Below, one piece after another: positions 8,901 to 15,643 of a stretch of 64,000 nt of DNA. The stretch covers positions 1,989,590 through 2,053,589 of the forward strand of contig NZ_SJPR01000001.1 in assembly GCF_007859955.1 (NCBI RefSeq), given 5' to 3'. This stretch comes from Botrimarina colliarenosi (GTDB lineage: Bacteria > Planctomycetota > Planctomycetia > Pirellulales > Lacipirellulaceae). The notes under the pieces were generated by a model. That model saw only the letters and a program-made list of their open reading frames with translations. It did no database searches and had not been told where the DNA came from. Within the stretch, counting starts at the first letter, position 1, and the number at the start of each line of letters is the position of its first letter. Made by a program: the position numbers and the translations under genes.

Positions 8901-9112
8901 GGCAGCCAGTCTTCGGCCTTGTTGGTGTTGCTCTCGAGCGCTTTGCGGGCGCCGCGGGGGATAAACACCAGGGCGAACGTGACCGCCAGCGAGATCCACA
9001 AGTAGTGGGACAGACCCCAGGTCCGGCGCGATAGAAACGACTCGCTGGGAGACCCGTCGCCGGGCTCGCCATTCGGCGGACCGCCAGCAGCGTCGGGAGG
9101 CGTAGGCGACAT
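5930..9112 (-). CDS. RND/MMPL superfamily membrane transporter
   Basis: A large protein of 1060 residues with two similar halves, each a membrane helix, a big periplasmic domain and a five-helix bundle. Helix 1 is near residues 37-55 (LSHYLWISLAVTFALVFIP). Bundles lie roughly at 230-400 and 850-1005. The second contains the MMPL/HpnN-type motif VALGVAVDDTLHFVTWF. The first contains MPAVVYVLALSGAIHLVNYY. These proteins use the proton gradient to move hydrophobic substrates, such as lipids or hopanoids, across or out of the inner membrane; the substrate here is unknown. The ATG at 9112 begins a Pro-rich cytoplasmic head. A segment near 7660-7870 is clearly less GC-rich than the rest of the gene. 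The C-terminal tail is Pro/Ala/Ser-rich. An S41 protease follows at 52 bp. Confidence 0.88.
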   Translation of the reverse strand: MSPTPPDAAGGPPNGEPGDGSPSESFLSRRTWGLSHYLWISLAVTFALVFIPRGARKALESNTNKAEDWLPANYSESADLMWFRDHFAHDSFILISWDGCTLGNTEKMRLLEQKLRAVKDDQGDWAWYPRVVTGPDTVETLTTGAASLSRNAAIERLEGALVGPEKIGPDGETLGDGSRVTCLLAYLDDRLTDSNRQMRVAVERVRDIAHEQCGVPLEAIHMGGPPVDNITIDIEGERTLIRLAGLSGLVGISLAYLCFRSKKITAMVFWTAGASAGMSLSLVYWFGGFEMFLMGLSQPRLGTADAILMSMPAVVYVLALSGAIHLVNYYKDERIDRGQFGAVERAVRVAWVPCLLAAFTTAVGLGSLAASDILPIQKFGIFSAIGVMVAVALLFSIMPVFLHRFPPSRRVVEDKNRRMPKEPRERQSMPWHLFSFVPYRRHFALLDLIYRNFLQPAGANDPAWHAPLARFVTRRHTLTLTCCLVLMGIAALGLPKIHTSVQLLGLLDEDCDLIHDYAWLEANLGNLVPMEVIVALDDDQLRSPYEKAVDLQADDAKPRYRMTMYERAELVRTLQAQVESLDEVSRALSAATFGAKPQDAGGSASARRAVESATSEAMESSRRDLNEYLLAEETDGKRTGRELWRVSARVTALGDVDYGHFVEDLRGKIEPVLDAYKVRDLLVAKLAAQGIPLDEARVCLLTDTNDPENPWLPKPGSPEAWLADLLQSSATKDFTVYPLATFQAADPERRAQTLQQLAERFDAVVTLNAANAAPLKGVDVATLALTAPGVEATPPTEATAVYTGIVPLVYKTQRELLTSLRQSIIWATGLIACVMMFVLRSPPAGVASMLPNVFPIVMVFGVIGWIGIKVDIGIMMAASVALGVAVDDTLHFVTWFSRGIRSGLDRRSATEQAFDRCATAMMQTTLIGGMGLAVFAVSTFTPTQQFGTLMITILAVALIGDLVMLPALLCGPLGRFFAPKAPATPEEAQSRRAPSPVAQPGSAHSGSAQPQVSPAAVPVHAEPIVSPAGDAADEPLSAANAALRTKLQRFRRQPSNDPSN

Positions 9113-9285
9113 AGCAGGCGGGGCGAAGAGGCGGGCGAATCGGGGCGGACGGCAATGCGGCGGCTGCTCCGCAGCCCGAACCAACTTAAGCCGCCCAGCC
9201 GCCAGCGCCTACGCCAAGCGGGTTGGGCGGGCCCCCCAAGTCGGCCCTGACTGGCGGAGTAGCCGCCGCGGTTTGCCTAAACCGC

Positions 9286-10791
9286 CTACCAGTAATACTC
9301 CGTACCCGCCGTGATTCCGCTGTAGAACGCGTCGCCCGAGATGTGAAGCTGGTTTGCCGCTGGGTTGAAATCGATCTGGTTCGGCGCCAGCGCCAGGCCG
9401 GACGCGTACATAAACTCCCACCCCGCCCGGAGCGACAGATTCGGTCGCAGGTGGTAGCGGGCCGTAATCCCCCCCTGTGCGATGTACGAGACACCGTTGA
9501 CGTGGAGGTCGCGACCGAAGTTATTCAGAACCACCGACGTGTCGTTGGGGTCGGTATAGGTCAAGTTGGTCGTCGCCCGGGCGTCGTTGATATAGAAACC
9601 GTGCTTCGACTGGACCGACACGTTCCAGCGGTCGGTCTCGTACGTCAGACCGCCACCGAGTTGGAAACCGAACAAGTTATTGCTCGCACGGATGTTCATT
9701 GCCCCATCGGTGTCGCTCTGCTGCATGGCCTCGTCGCTCTCATAAAACTGTGTGTTGCCAACTCGGTTGAACGTCACCAAAGGCGCGTCAAGAACGATCC
9801 CTTGTGCGTTCCAGTCGAAGCGCTCCCCGATGTCGAAGTACCGCAGTCCTGCGAGGTAGTCCCACGAGAAGCCGGGCTGAGCGCGACGTACCCACTCGCC
9901 TTGGGGAGTCATTTCCATCCGGTCGTGGCGCATCCGCTGCGCGACGCTGTAGTTCCATTCCCAGCTATGGAAGTCGCTGGAGTACTCCGTCTGCATCGAC
10001 CTAGCACGGTCTAAGGAGGTGTAGGACGGAATGAAGTCAACCCGCGTCGGGCCCGAGTTGTCTATCGACTGGGGGCCGTGCAACCCTCGCTGGTCAACGA
10101 CTTCGACGGTGGCGGGAAGGGTGTTTTGCGGAGAGTTGCCGAACACGTCGGATTGGAGTTGGAAAAGACCTTCGCCTGCATCGGTCAGTTGCGCTTCGGC
10201 GCCAGTTCGTTCATTCCACTCGGAACCACCGAAGACAACCATCTCGAAATTGTGGTCGCGGTTGGCGATATCACGAAAGAGAAACCGGCCAAGCGCTAGT
10301 CGACCCGAGCCGTCGTATCCGGGGCTGCTCTCGCTAAGCGAGTGTTGCTGGACAACGGCGGTCGAGCGGAAGAGGAAGGCGTTGATTGATCCCACGGACT
10401 GGTCGAACGCGCTTTGATATTCCTCCACTAGCACGAAGCCATCGCTGTCCCAGGTGCGCTGCATGACGACGGCGTCGAGGTCGGCGTACCACAGGCCGCG
10501 TCGCAACCAGCTGCCACTGCTCTCGGTGATCGCCGGAGCGTCGGCGCCGATCGACATCTGGTCGTACTGCGGCGCCGGGATCGGCGAGAGGGGCTGGAAG
10601 CGGACCTCTCCCACGGGCGTGGGGACCATCTCCGCGCCCCCTTCGGCGCCCCCTCCGGCGCCGTCGAGCAACGCCGACATCGGGTCGTACGACGGCAGCT
10701 CTGCCGGGGTCGGCTGAACCTGCGCTCCGGCCGCGGTTGCGAGGCCGGATAAGGCGACGGCTGCTAAAATCGTGAACACGGGATGAGCCAC
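9286..10791 (-). CDS. BBP7-like outer-membrane beta-barrel protein
   Basis: The protein has 501 residues: a signal peptide at 1-22 (AHPVFTILAAVALSG ending AGAQ), a Pro/Gly/Ala-rich linker, then a beta-rich domain starting at LWYADLDAVVMQRTW. It ends in an aromatic strand, AGTEYYW, with a terminal Trp as in outer-membrane barrels. Alternating hydrophobic/polar strands, the RYFDIGERFDWNAQG block and the last-strand pattern RPNLSLRAGWEFMYASGLALAP match the planctomycete BBP7 barrel family. The likely role is surface or outer-membrane structure or pore; the substrate is unknown. Start is GTG 10791, which has a GAGGAG ribosome site 8 bases upstream; longer upstream frames lack a signal peptide. 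A second BBP7-like gene lies at 38634. Confidence 0.82.
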   Translation of the reverse strand: MAHPVFTILAAVALSGLATAAGAQVQPTPAELPSYDPMSALLDGAGGGAEGGAEMVPTPVGEVRFQPLSPIPAPQYDQMSIGADAPAITESSGSWLRRGLWYADLDAVVMQRTWDSDGFVLVEEYQSAFDQSVGSINAFLFRSTAVVQQHSLSESSPGYDGSGRLALGRFLFRDIANRDHNFEMVVFGGSEWNERTGAEAQLTDAGEGLFQLQSDVFGNSPQNTLPATVEVVDQRGLHGPQSIDNSGPTRVDFIPSYTSLDRARSMQTEYSSDFHSWEWNYSVAQRMRHDRMEMTPQGEWVRRAQPGFSWDYLAGLRYFDIGERFDWNAQGIVLDAPLVTFNRVGNTQFYESDEAMQQSDTDGAMNIRASNNLFGFQLGGGLTYETDRWNVSVQSKHGFYINDARATTNLTYTDPNDTSVVLNNFGRDLHVNGVSYIAQGGITARYHLRPNLSLRAGWEFMYASGLALAPNQIDFNPAANQLHISGDAFYSGITAGTEYYW

Positions 10792-11155
10792 GGAAAAGTC
10801 TCCTCGTTTCGTTGTCGACGGGGTGTCGTCGACGCCCTCTGCGCCTCGCGGCGTGATGTGCCGTAACGGGGCTCCGGTACACGACGGAACCGGGTCCGAT
10901 AGCGGCCTCCTTCCCGCGGGGCGCCCCCCTGCGGGCGGCGACACTCCAGTCGCCTGTGCCAGTTAATCGACCTGGCGCAATCGTTAATGCAGAAATTGCC
11001 GGCAGAATCCGCAGAACGCCCCCGATTGGTATTGCCGCCGCAGTCGCTACAGATTGCCGGCGGCGGACGGTTGGACCCGGCGGGCGGTCCGGTAGAATGG
11101 CTCCCCCGGTCCGATGGTCTGTCGGGCCCCCCCTCTCCAGCCCCCTACGCTTGTC
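10792..11155. other. Divergent intergenic region
   Basis: This 364 bp stretch separates the reverse-strand BBP7-like gene from the forward SEC-C/TPR gene. It should carry both promoters. A less GC-rich stretch at about 10961-11060 has near-palindromic pieces (TTGCCGGC and related), but no repeat family seen elsewhere in the window. No coding frame is convincing. Confidence 0.45.
10800..10805 (-). promoter_or_regulatory. Ribosome binding site that sets a GTG start
   Basis: GAGGAG on the reverse strand, 8 bases before GTG 10791. It decides the start of the BBP7-like gene, since no ATG lies at the signal peptide. Confidence 0.7.
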
Positions 11156-13351
11156 ATGGCGGTCGATCCGTACGCCCCCTGCCCCTGTGGCAGCGGAAAA
11201 AAACTCAAGTTCTGCTGCTCCGACCTCGTCGGCGAGATCGAGAAGGTGCAGCGGATGCTCGAGGGGGATCAGCCACGCGCCGCGCTTTCCCACCTCGACA
11301 ACACGCTAGCCAAGTCGCCGGGGCGGGCGTCGCTGCTCGACATGAAAGCGTCGATCGAGATGTCGCTGGGCGAGATCGAACGCGCCCAAGAGACGATCCG
11401 CCAGCACCTCGTCGCCGATCCGCAGAACCCCAGCGCCCACGCCCAGGCGGCGATTCTCGCCGCTAGCAGGGAGGATGACGCCGACGCGCCGCTGGCGCCC
11501 GAGTCGACCAGCCGTCAAGCCGTCGCCCATCTGCAAGACGCCCTCGAGCGGGTCACCGAGTCGATCCCCGCACGGGTGCTGCAAGCTATCGGCGCCGTCG
11601 GGCAGGCGCTGCTGGCGTCGGGCGACCTGATCGCCGCCCGCGCCCACCTGTGGCTTTACCAAGGCGTCGCCGGCGACGAGGACACCCGGGCGATGGAGTT
11701 GCTGATGCGGCTCAACCGCGTGCCCGAGCTGCCGCTGCTGCTCCGCGATAATCTGTTCCTCCGTGAGGCCCCCGCCGGCCATCCGGTCGAGGCGCAGCAC
11801 GACCACGCCCAGCTGCTCGCCAGCCGCGGGCAGTGGCGCCGCGCCGCCGAGCTGCTCGACGAGCTCTGCCTCAAGCACCCGGACGTCGCCGAGTTGCCGT
11901 ACAACGCGGCCGTCGTTTCGGGCTGGTTGGGCAACCAAGAGAAGTTCGTCGCCGGGCTCCGCCAGTTCGCCCAGATCGTCGCCGGGCAAGCGGGCGACTC
12001 CCTGCCAGACAACGCCTTGCCCGACGACGCCATCGAGGCCGAGGCGATCGCCCAGCTGCTCGACACCCTCACGCGCGAGCCGGGCAGCGACGTGGTGCGC
12101 CTCACCTACGAGGTCGCCGACGAAGAGGGGCTCATCGACCGCCTCACCCGCGACAAGCGGACCGCCGCTTACCGGATGAGCGAGTCCGAGCTCCACGCTT
12201 TGGACGGCCCGCCGCCGCGGCACACCTTCCTGCTGCTAGACCGCCAGCTGCCCGAAACGGGCGTCGAGATTACGGCCGACGCCACCCCGCGGATCGTCGG
12301 CGTGCTGTCGTACTTCGGTCGCCAGACCGGCCGCACCGAGCGGCTCGAACTGGTGACCGACCGCGACGAGCAGATTGACGAATCGCTGCAGACGCTCGCC
12401 GCGGTTGGTGGCGACGCCCTCGGCGCGAAGTCGGACGAAGAGGTCATTGGCGAATCGGCGTCGGGCTCGTCGTCGATGCGGTCACGCTGGCGGTTCCCCG
12501 ACGACACGCCGGTCGCCGACCGGCGCCGGGTCGTGGCGGAGGAACAGCGGCGCGTTCTGCTCGACGTCTGGCCCGCCAAGCCGCTGGCGAAGCTCGACGG
12601 CAAGTCGCCCGCCGAAGCGGCGACCGACCCCGCGCTGCGGCTGCCGGTGAACGCCGCGTTGATGGTCCTCGAGCAGACGAACGGCGCCTCGGTCGAGGCT
12701 GAGCTGTTTAACGAGCTGCGGGGCCGACTCGGCCTGTCGCCGGCCCCCGCGATCGACCCGAAGCGGGTCGACCTCGAGACGATCCCGCTGTCGCGGCTCG
12801 GACGCGTCGATCTGGCGCAAGCGTGTGACGACGACCTCTACTCGCTCTACAAGCGGACCGAGCTCGCCGGCGCCACCGAAGCGGCCCGGATGGTGGCCCG
12901 CGAAGCCGTCACACGCCCCGGCCTTGCCGAGGACCTTCCGCCGGAAGACCTCTACGGCCGGCTGGCGGCGCTCGAGCCCGAGCTCGAAGACGCCCTGGCG
13001 TGGATCGACCGCGGCCGCCAGGCGGCCGAAGCGAGCGGCCAGAGCAACGCGAACTGGGACCTGGCGGAGCTCGAGATCCGCGTCATGGAGGGGCAGTTCG
13101 AGGAAGCGAACCGGCTGGTCCGTCACCTCCGCGACGAGCACCTGACCGAGAAGGGCATCCCGGAGCGGCTCTACCAGCTGCTGCACGCGTTGGGCGCTGT
13201 CCCCTCGGCGGAAGAAATGGCGCGGATGCCTGGCGGGGGCATGCCGCAAGAGCCTGAGATGGCCGGCGCCGAGGCGGGCGGATCGAAGCTCTGGACCCCG
13301 GGCAGCGACGAGCCGTCGGGCGGCGGCTCAAAACTCTGGACGCCCTCCTAA
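11156..13351 (+). CDS. SEC-C metal-binding and TPR repeat protein
   Basis: The protein has 731 residues. It opens with a SEC-C zinc motif, APCPCGSGKKLKFCC (Cys9, Cys11, Cys20, Cys21), like the C-terminal tail of SecA and YecA-type proteins. The following helical pairs resemble TPRs, for example AALSHLDNTLAKSPGRA, ERAQETIRQHLVADPQNPSA and later AAELLDELCLKHPDVAELPYNAA. A long helical C-terminal half follows, and the extreme C-terminus repeats the hexapeptide SKLWTP twice in a Gly/Ser linker. No signal peptide is present, so it is cytoplasmic, probably a scaffold or adaptor, possibly touching ribosome or secretion factors through the SEC-C finger. The start is ATG 11156, directly before the finger. 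The family is recognised; the precise role is not. Confidence 0.8.
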   Translation: MAVDPYAPCPCGSGKKLKFCCSDLVGEIEKVQRMLEGDQPRAALSHLDNTLAKSPGRASLLDMKASIEMSLGEIERAQETIRQHLVADPQNPSAHAQAAILAASREDDADAPLAPESTSRQAVAHLQDALERVTESIPARVLQAIGAVGQALLASGDLIAARAHLWLYQGVAGDEDTRAMELLMRLNRVPELPLLLRDNLFLREAPAGHPVEAQHDHAQLLASRGQWRRAAELLDELCLKHPDVAELPYNAAVVSGWLGNQEKFVAGLRQFAQIVAGQAGDSLPDNALPDDAIEAEAIAQLLDTLTREPGSDVVRLTYEVADEEGLIDRLTRDKRTAAYRMSESELHALDGPPPRHTFLLLDRQLPETGVEITADATPRIVGVLSYFGRQTGRTERLELVTDRDEQIDESLQTLAAVGGDALGAKSDEEVIGESASGSSSMRSRWRFPDDTPVADRRRVVAEEQRRVLLDVWPAKPLAKLDGKSPAEAATDPALRLPVNAALMVLEQTNGASVEAELFNELRGRLGLSPAPAIDPKRVDLETIPLSRLGRVDLAQACDDDLYSLYKRTELAGATEAARMVAREAVTRPGLAEDLPPEDLYGRLAALEPELEDALAWIDRGRQAAEASGQSNANWDLAELEIRVMEGQFEEANRLVRHLRDEHLTEKGIPERLYQLLHALGAVPSAEEMARMPGGGMPQEPEMAGAEAGGSKLWTPGSDEPSGGGSKLWTPS

Positions 13352-13359
13352 AGAGTTTT

Positions 13360-13421
13360 AGACAGGATCAACAGGATTGACAGGATTTCTGATCATCCTG
13401 TCGATCCTGTAAATCCTGTCT
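13360..13421. repeat. Palindromic intergenic repeat built from ACAGGAT units
   Basis: AGACAGGAT at 13360-13368 is the exact inverse of ATCCTGTCT at 13413-13421. Between them are further CAGGAT and ATCCTG copies (three per side), so the whole 62 bp can fold into a long hairpin. It sits 8 bp after the SEC-C gene stop and 10 bp before the ribD start, so it may act as a terminator or processing site. Confidence 0.8.
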
Positions 13422-13431
13422 AGGTTTCTTT

Positions 13432-14532
13432 ATGAAGGCCCCGTCGATCGACGATGTCGCGGCGATGCGCCGGGCTTTGGAGCTCGCCGCGCGCGGCGAG
13501 GGCTTCGTCGAGCCCAATCCGATGGTCGGCTGTGTCGTTGTCCGCGACGGAGTGATCGTTGGCGAGGGCTGGCATGAGCGTTTCGGCGGCCCTCACGCCG
13601 AGGTGAACGCCCTCGAAGCGGCCGGCGCGGCGGCGCGGGGCGCGACTCTCGTTGTGACCCTCGAGCCGTGCTGCCACACCGGCAAGACACCGCCGTGCGT
13701 CGAGGCGGTGCTCGCCGCCGGCGTAGCGCGCGTCGTCATCGCAACGCGCGACCCGTTCCCCAAGGTCGATGGCGGCGGCGTTCGCGCGCTCGAAGCGGCT
13801 GGCGTCGAGTGCGTTGTCGGCGTCGGCGAAGCAGAGGCCCGCCGGCTGCTCGCGCCCTACCTCAAGCTCGTCGAAACCGGTCGCCCGTGGGTGATCGCCA
13901 AGTGGGCGATGACGCTCGACGGACGCATCGCGACCGAGTCGGGCGACAGCCAATGGATCTCGGGCGAGGCGTCGCGTGCCCGCGTCCACCAACTGCGCGG
14001 TCGTGTCGACGCCGTCATCGTCGGCGCAGGAACGCTCGTCGCCGACGACCCGGTGCTCACCGCACGCCCTGAGGGCGCCCGCTTCGCGACACGGGTTGTC
14101 ATCGCTGGCGGCAAGCCGCTTCCGAAAGAGCGAAAGCTTTGGCTCAGTGATGGGGTCGGGCCTGTCCTGGTCGCGACGGCGCCCAATTATCCCCGGCGCA
14201 ACGCCGACTACCTAAGTACTCATGGAGTCGAGTTCCTAACGGCCACACCCGCAGAACTACTGGATGAACTCGGCCGCCGAAAGATGACGAACGTCCTCGT
14301 CGAAGGCGGCGCGAAGTTGTTCGGCAAGCTGTTCGACGAAGGCCTTGTTGACGAAGTGTGGGCGTTCATCGCTCCCAAACTCATCGGCGGCACCGGCCCC
14401 AGCCCCGTTGGAGGTGAAGGCGTCGCTCTAATGCGAGACGCCCTGACGTTCACCGAAGTCACCCAAGAATCAATCGAGGGCGACTTGCTTATCCGAGGAC
14501 GATTAAAAAGGGCACGCGAAGGACGCGAATAA
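13432..14532 (+). CDS. ribD: Riboflavin biosynthesis deaminase/reductase
   Basis: A 366-residue bifunctional cytoplasmic enzyme for the second and third steps of riboflavin synthesis. The N-terminal deaminase (1-145) has VEPNPMVGCVVVRDG, the zinc ligand/proton donor motif GGPHAEVNAL and the zinc motif EPCCHTGKTPPC. The C-terminal reductase (about 150-360) has VIAKWAMTLDGRIATESGDS, a GAGTLVADDPVLTAR segment and VLVEGGAKLFGKL, typical of the NADPH-binding RibD_C fold. Length is normal. The last residues (KRAREGRE) and the TAA stop fall inside an intergenic repeat sequence also present at 43250, so the natural C-terminus seems to have been overwritten. No other rib genes are nearby. Confidence 0.95.
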   Translation: MKAPSIDDVAAMRRALELAARGEGFVEPNPMVGCVVVRDGVIVGEGWHERFGGPHAEVNALEAAGAAARGATLVVTLEPCCHTGKTPPCVEAVLAAGVARVVIATRDPFPKVDGGGVRALEAAGVECVVGVGEAEARRLLAPYLKLVETGRPWVIAKWAMTLDGRIATESGDSQWISGEASRARVHQLRGRVDAVIVGAGTLVADDPVLTARPEGARFATRVVIAGGKPLPKERKLWLSDGVGPVLVATAPNYPRRNADYLSTHGVEFLTATPAELLDELGRRKMTNVLVEGGAKLFGKLFDEGLVDEVWAFIAPKLIGGTGPSPVGGEGVALMRDALTFTEVTQESIEGDLLIRGRLKRAREGRE

Positions 14533-14540
14533 GCGCGAAT
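14523..14540. repeat. 18-bp repeat copy overlapping the ribD stop codon
   Basis: ACGCGAATAAGCGCGAAT is identical to 43250-43267, where it is part of a larger palindrome. Here it includes the TAA stop of ribD. The flanking sequence to about 14575 is only loosely palindromic, suggesting a decayed copy. Confidence 0.7.
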
Positions 14541-14596
14541 GCTGATTACGCATCCGCGATCATCGGCGTCAATCCGCGGCGCCTTTCTCTGGAATA

Positions 14597-15283
14597 CTAC
14601 GAAACCAGCTCCATTGTCGCCCAGCAGCTCGGGTCCTCGTCGAACGGCATCGCCGGCCCGTTGGCGAAGGTCTGCAGCCCCAGCTCGCGATCGACCACGG
14701 CGTAGTTGAAGCCCATCTTCGTCTGTTGGGTCGGGTCGTAGCCCGTCATCGCCACGGCCGGCACGAAGGCCGCCAAGCGGTAGCCGGTCTTGGTCGTCTT
14801 GGCGACGACTTGCAGCTCGCGCGGCCGCACGGGTCGGGCGTTCTCTCGCGCGCGGTTGATCAGCAGTTGATCGGCGAGCGGCTCGGCGTCGCCCCGGCCG
14901 CCGCCGGCGGGGGTGAAGATGAAGCGGTTGCAGAACTTCGACGCGCGGTGGATCGTGTGGGTCGCCCGCGTGTCGATCCAGACGTGGAACCCATCGCTCT
15001 CGTCGAGGCGCGTCTCGCGACACCACGGCGCCTGCTGCTTGCCGTCGACATCGACCCAGAAGGCGAGCCCCTCGGGCGCCCACGCCATCCGGACATCGGC
15101 GAACCTCCGCTCGCTCGCCGGGGTCTCTCGGTCGAGCCCCGCCAGATCGGGCAGCCGGTGCTTCTCGCTCAACGCGACCCCCTTGGCCGACCAGATCGGC
15201 TTCTGCGGCCGCACCGGCACGCAGAACTGGAAAAGGTACCGCGGCGCCAGCAGCGTATTGAGTTGGTTCGGTGCGTCGGCCAC
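14597..15283 (-). CDS. Carbohydrate-binding-module-9 / DOMON-like protein of unknown role
   Basis: The protein has 228 residues and no signal peptide. The middle has the CBM9-like pattern: DVRMAWAPEGLAFWVDVDGK, an ESDGFHVWIDTRAT segment (the D-x-hydrophobic-WIDTR motif of CBM9-type domains), then GYRLAAFVPAVAMTGYDP and a final MGFNYAVVDRELG strand. In surface enzymes this fold binds sugars, but here the lack of a secretion signal makes a cytoplasmic role possible. The start is assigned to GTG 15283, before ADAPNQLNTLLAPRYLF; the frame continues upstream into a palindromic repeat region and has no resemblance there. No ribosome site is evident. Family assignment is moderate and function unknown. 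Confidence 0.6.
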   Translation of the reverse strand: MADAPNQLNTLLAPRYLFQFCVPVRPQKPIWSAKGVALSEKHRLPDLAGLDRETPASERRFADVRMAWAPEGLAFWVDVDGKQQAPWCRETRLDESDGFHVWIDTRATHTIHRASKFCNRFIFTPAGGGRGDAEPLADQLLINRARENARPVRPRELQVVAKTTKTGYRLAAFVPAVAMTGYDPTQQTKMGFNYAVVDRELGLQTFANGPAMPFDEDPSCWATMELVS

Positions 15284-15391
15284 GGCAAATTCGATGTGGG
15301 GAAGGTGCGACGGCGAGCCGGCGACGCAAGTCGTCGGAGGAACCCTCACTCTACCCTTCTCCCGCCACGAAGCGGAACCACCCATGAAAGG

Positions 15392-15476
15392 TGTGGGAGG
15401 GGTCTCCGACCCCGATTACGCGCTCCATGCCGTTGCGGACAGGACGCCGTAATCGGGGTCGGAGACCCCTCCCACA
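15392..15476. repeat. Perfect 29-bp inverted repeat
   Basis: Arms 15392-15420 and 15448-15476 are exact reverse complements (starting TGTGGGAGGGGTCTCCGACC), with a 27-base loop. The element lies in the 360 bp between two divergent genes, the GTG start of the CBM9-like gene and thrS. The length and perfection suggest a mobile REP-like element more than a simple terminator, as no gene ends here. Confidence 0.85.
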
Positions 15477-15527
15477 GATATCCGGCCTCCTGGCGGTTCC
15501 CCCCGCATGCCGGAGGGGGCCGCCACC

Positions 15528-15555
15528 CGCTATGATCCAAGCGCTATGATCCAAG
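15528..15555 (+). promoter_or_regulatory. Tandem 14-bp duplication carrying two TATGAT boxes upstream of thrS
   Basis: CGCTATGATCCAAG occurs twice in tandem (15528-15541 and 15542-15555). Each copy has a TATGAT hexamer close to a sigma-70 minus-10 consensus, about 95 and 110 bases before the thrS start. No good minus-35 box is visible at standard spacing, so promoter function is a guess. Confidence 0.35.
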
Positions 15556-15643
15556 CTCGGTCGCGGGGTACGGACACCCGCGGCCCGTCCGGCGCCCCCC
15601 CCGTAACGGGGCGCACCACCGCTAACTGGAAGGCCCCGCCGCC

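Noticed and set aside
7817-9034. About 400-codon forward open frame
   Set aside because: Antisense to the RND transporter; Arg/His/Asp-rich shadow.
13360-13421. Possible CRISPR-like array from repeated ACAGGAT units
   Set aside because: Units are only 7-9 bp, arranged as an inverted repeat without spacers of constant length; no cas genes are nearby.
15346-15540. Several short overlapping reverse-strand frames
   Set aside because: They are produced by the perfect inverted repeat at 15392-15476 and nearby low-complexity sequence.
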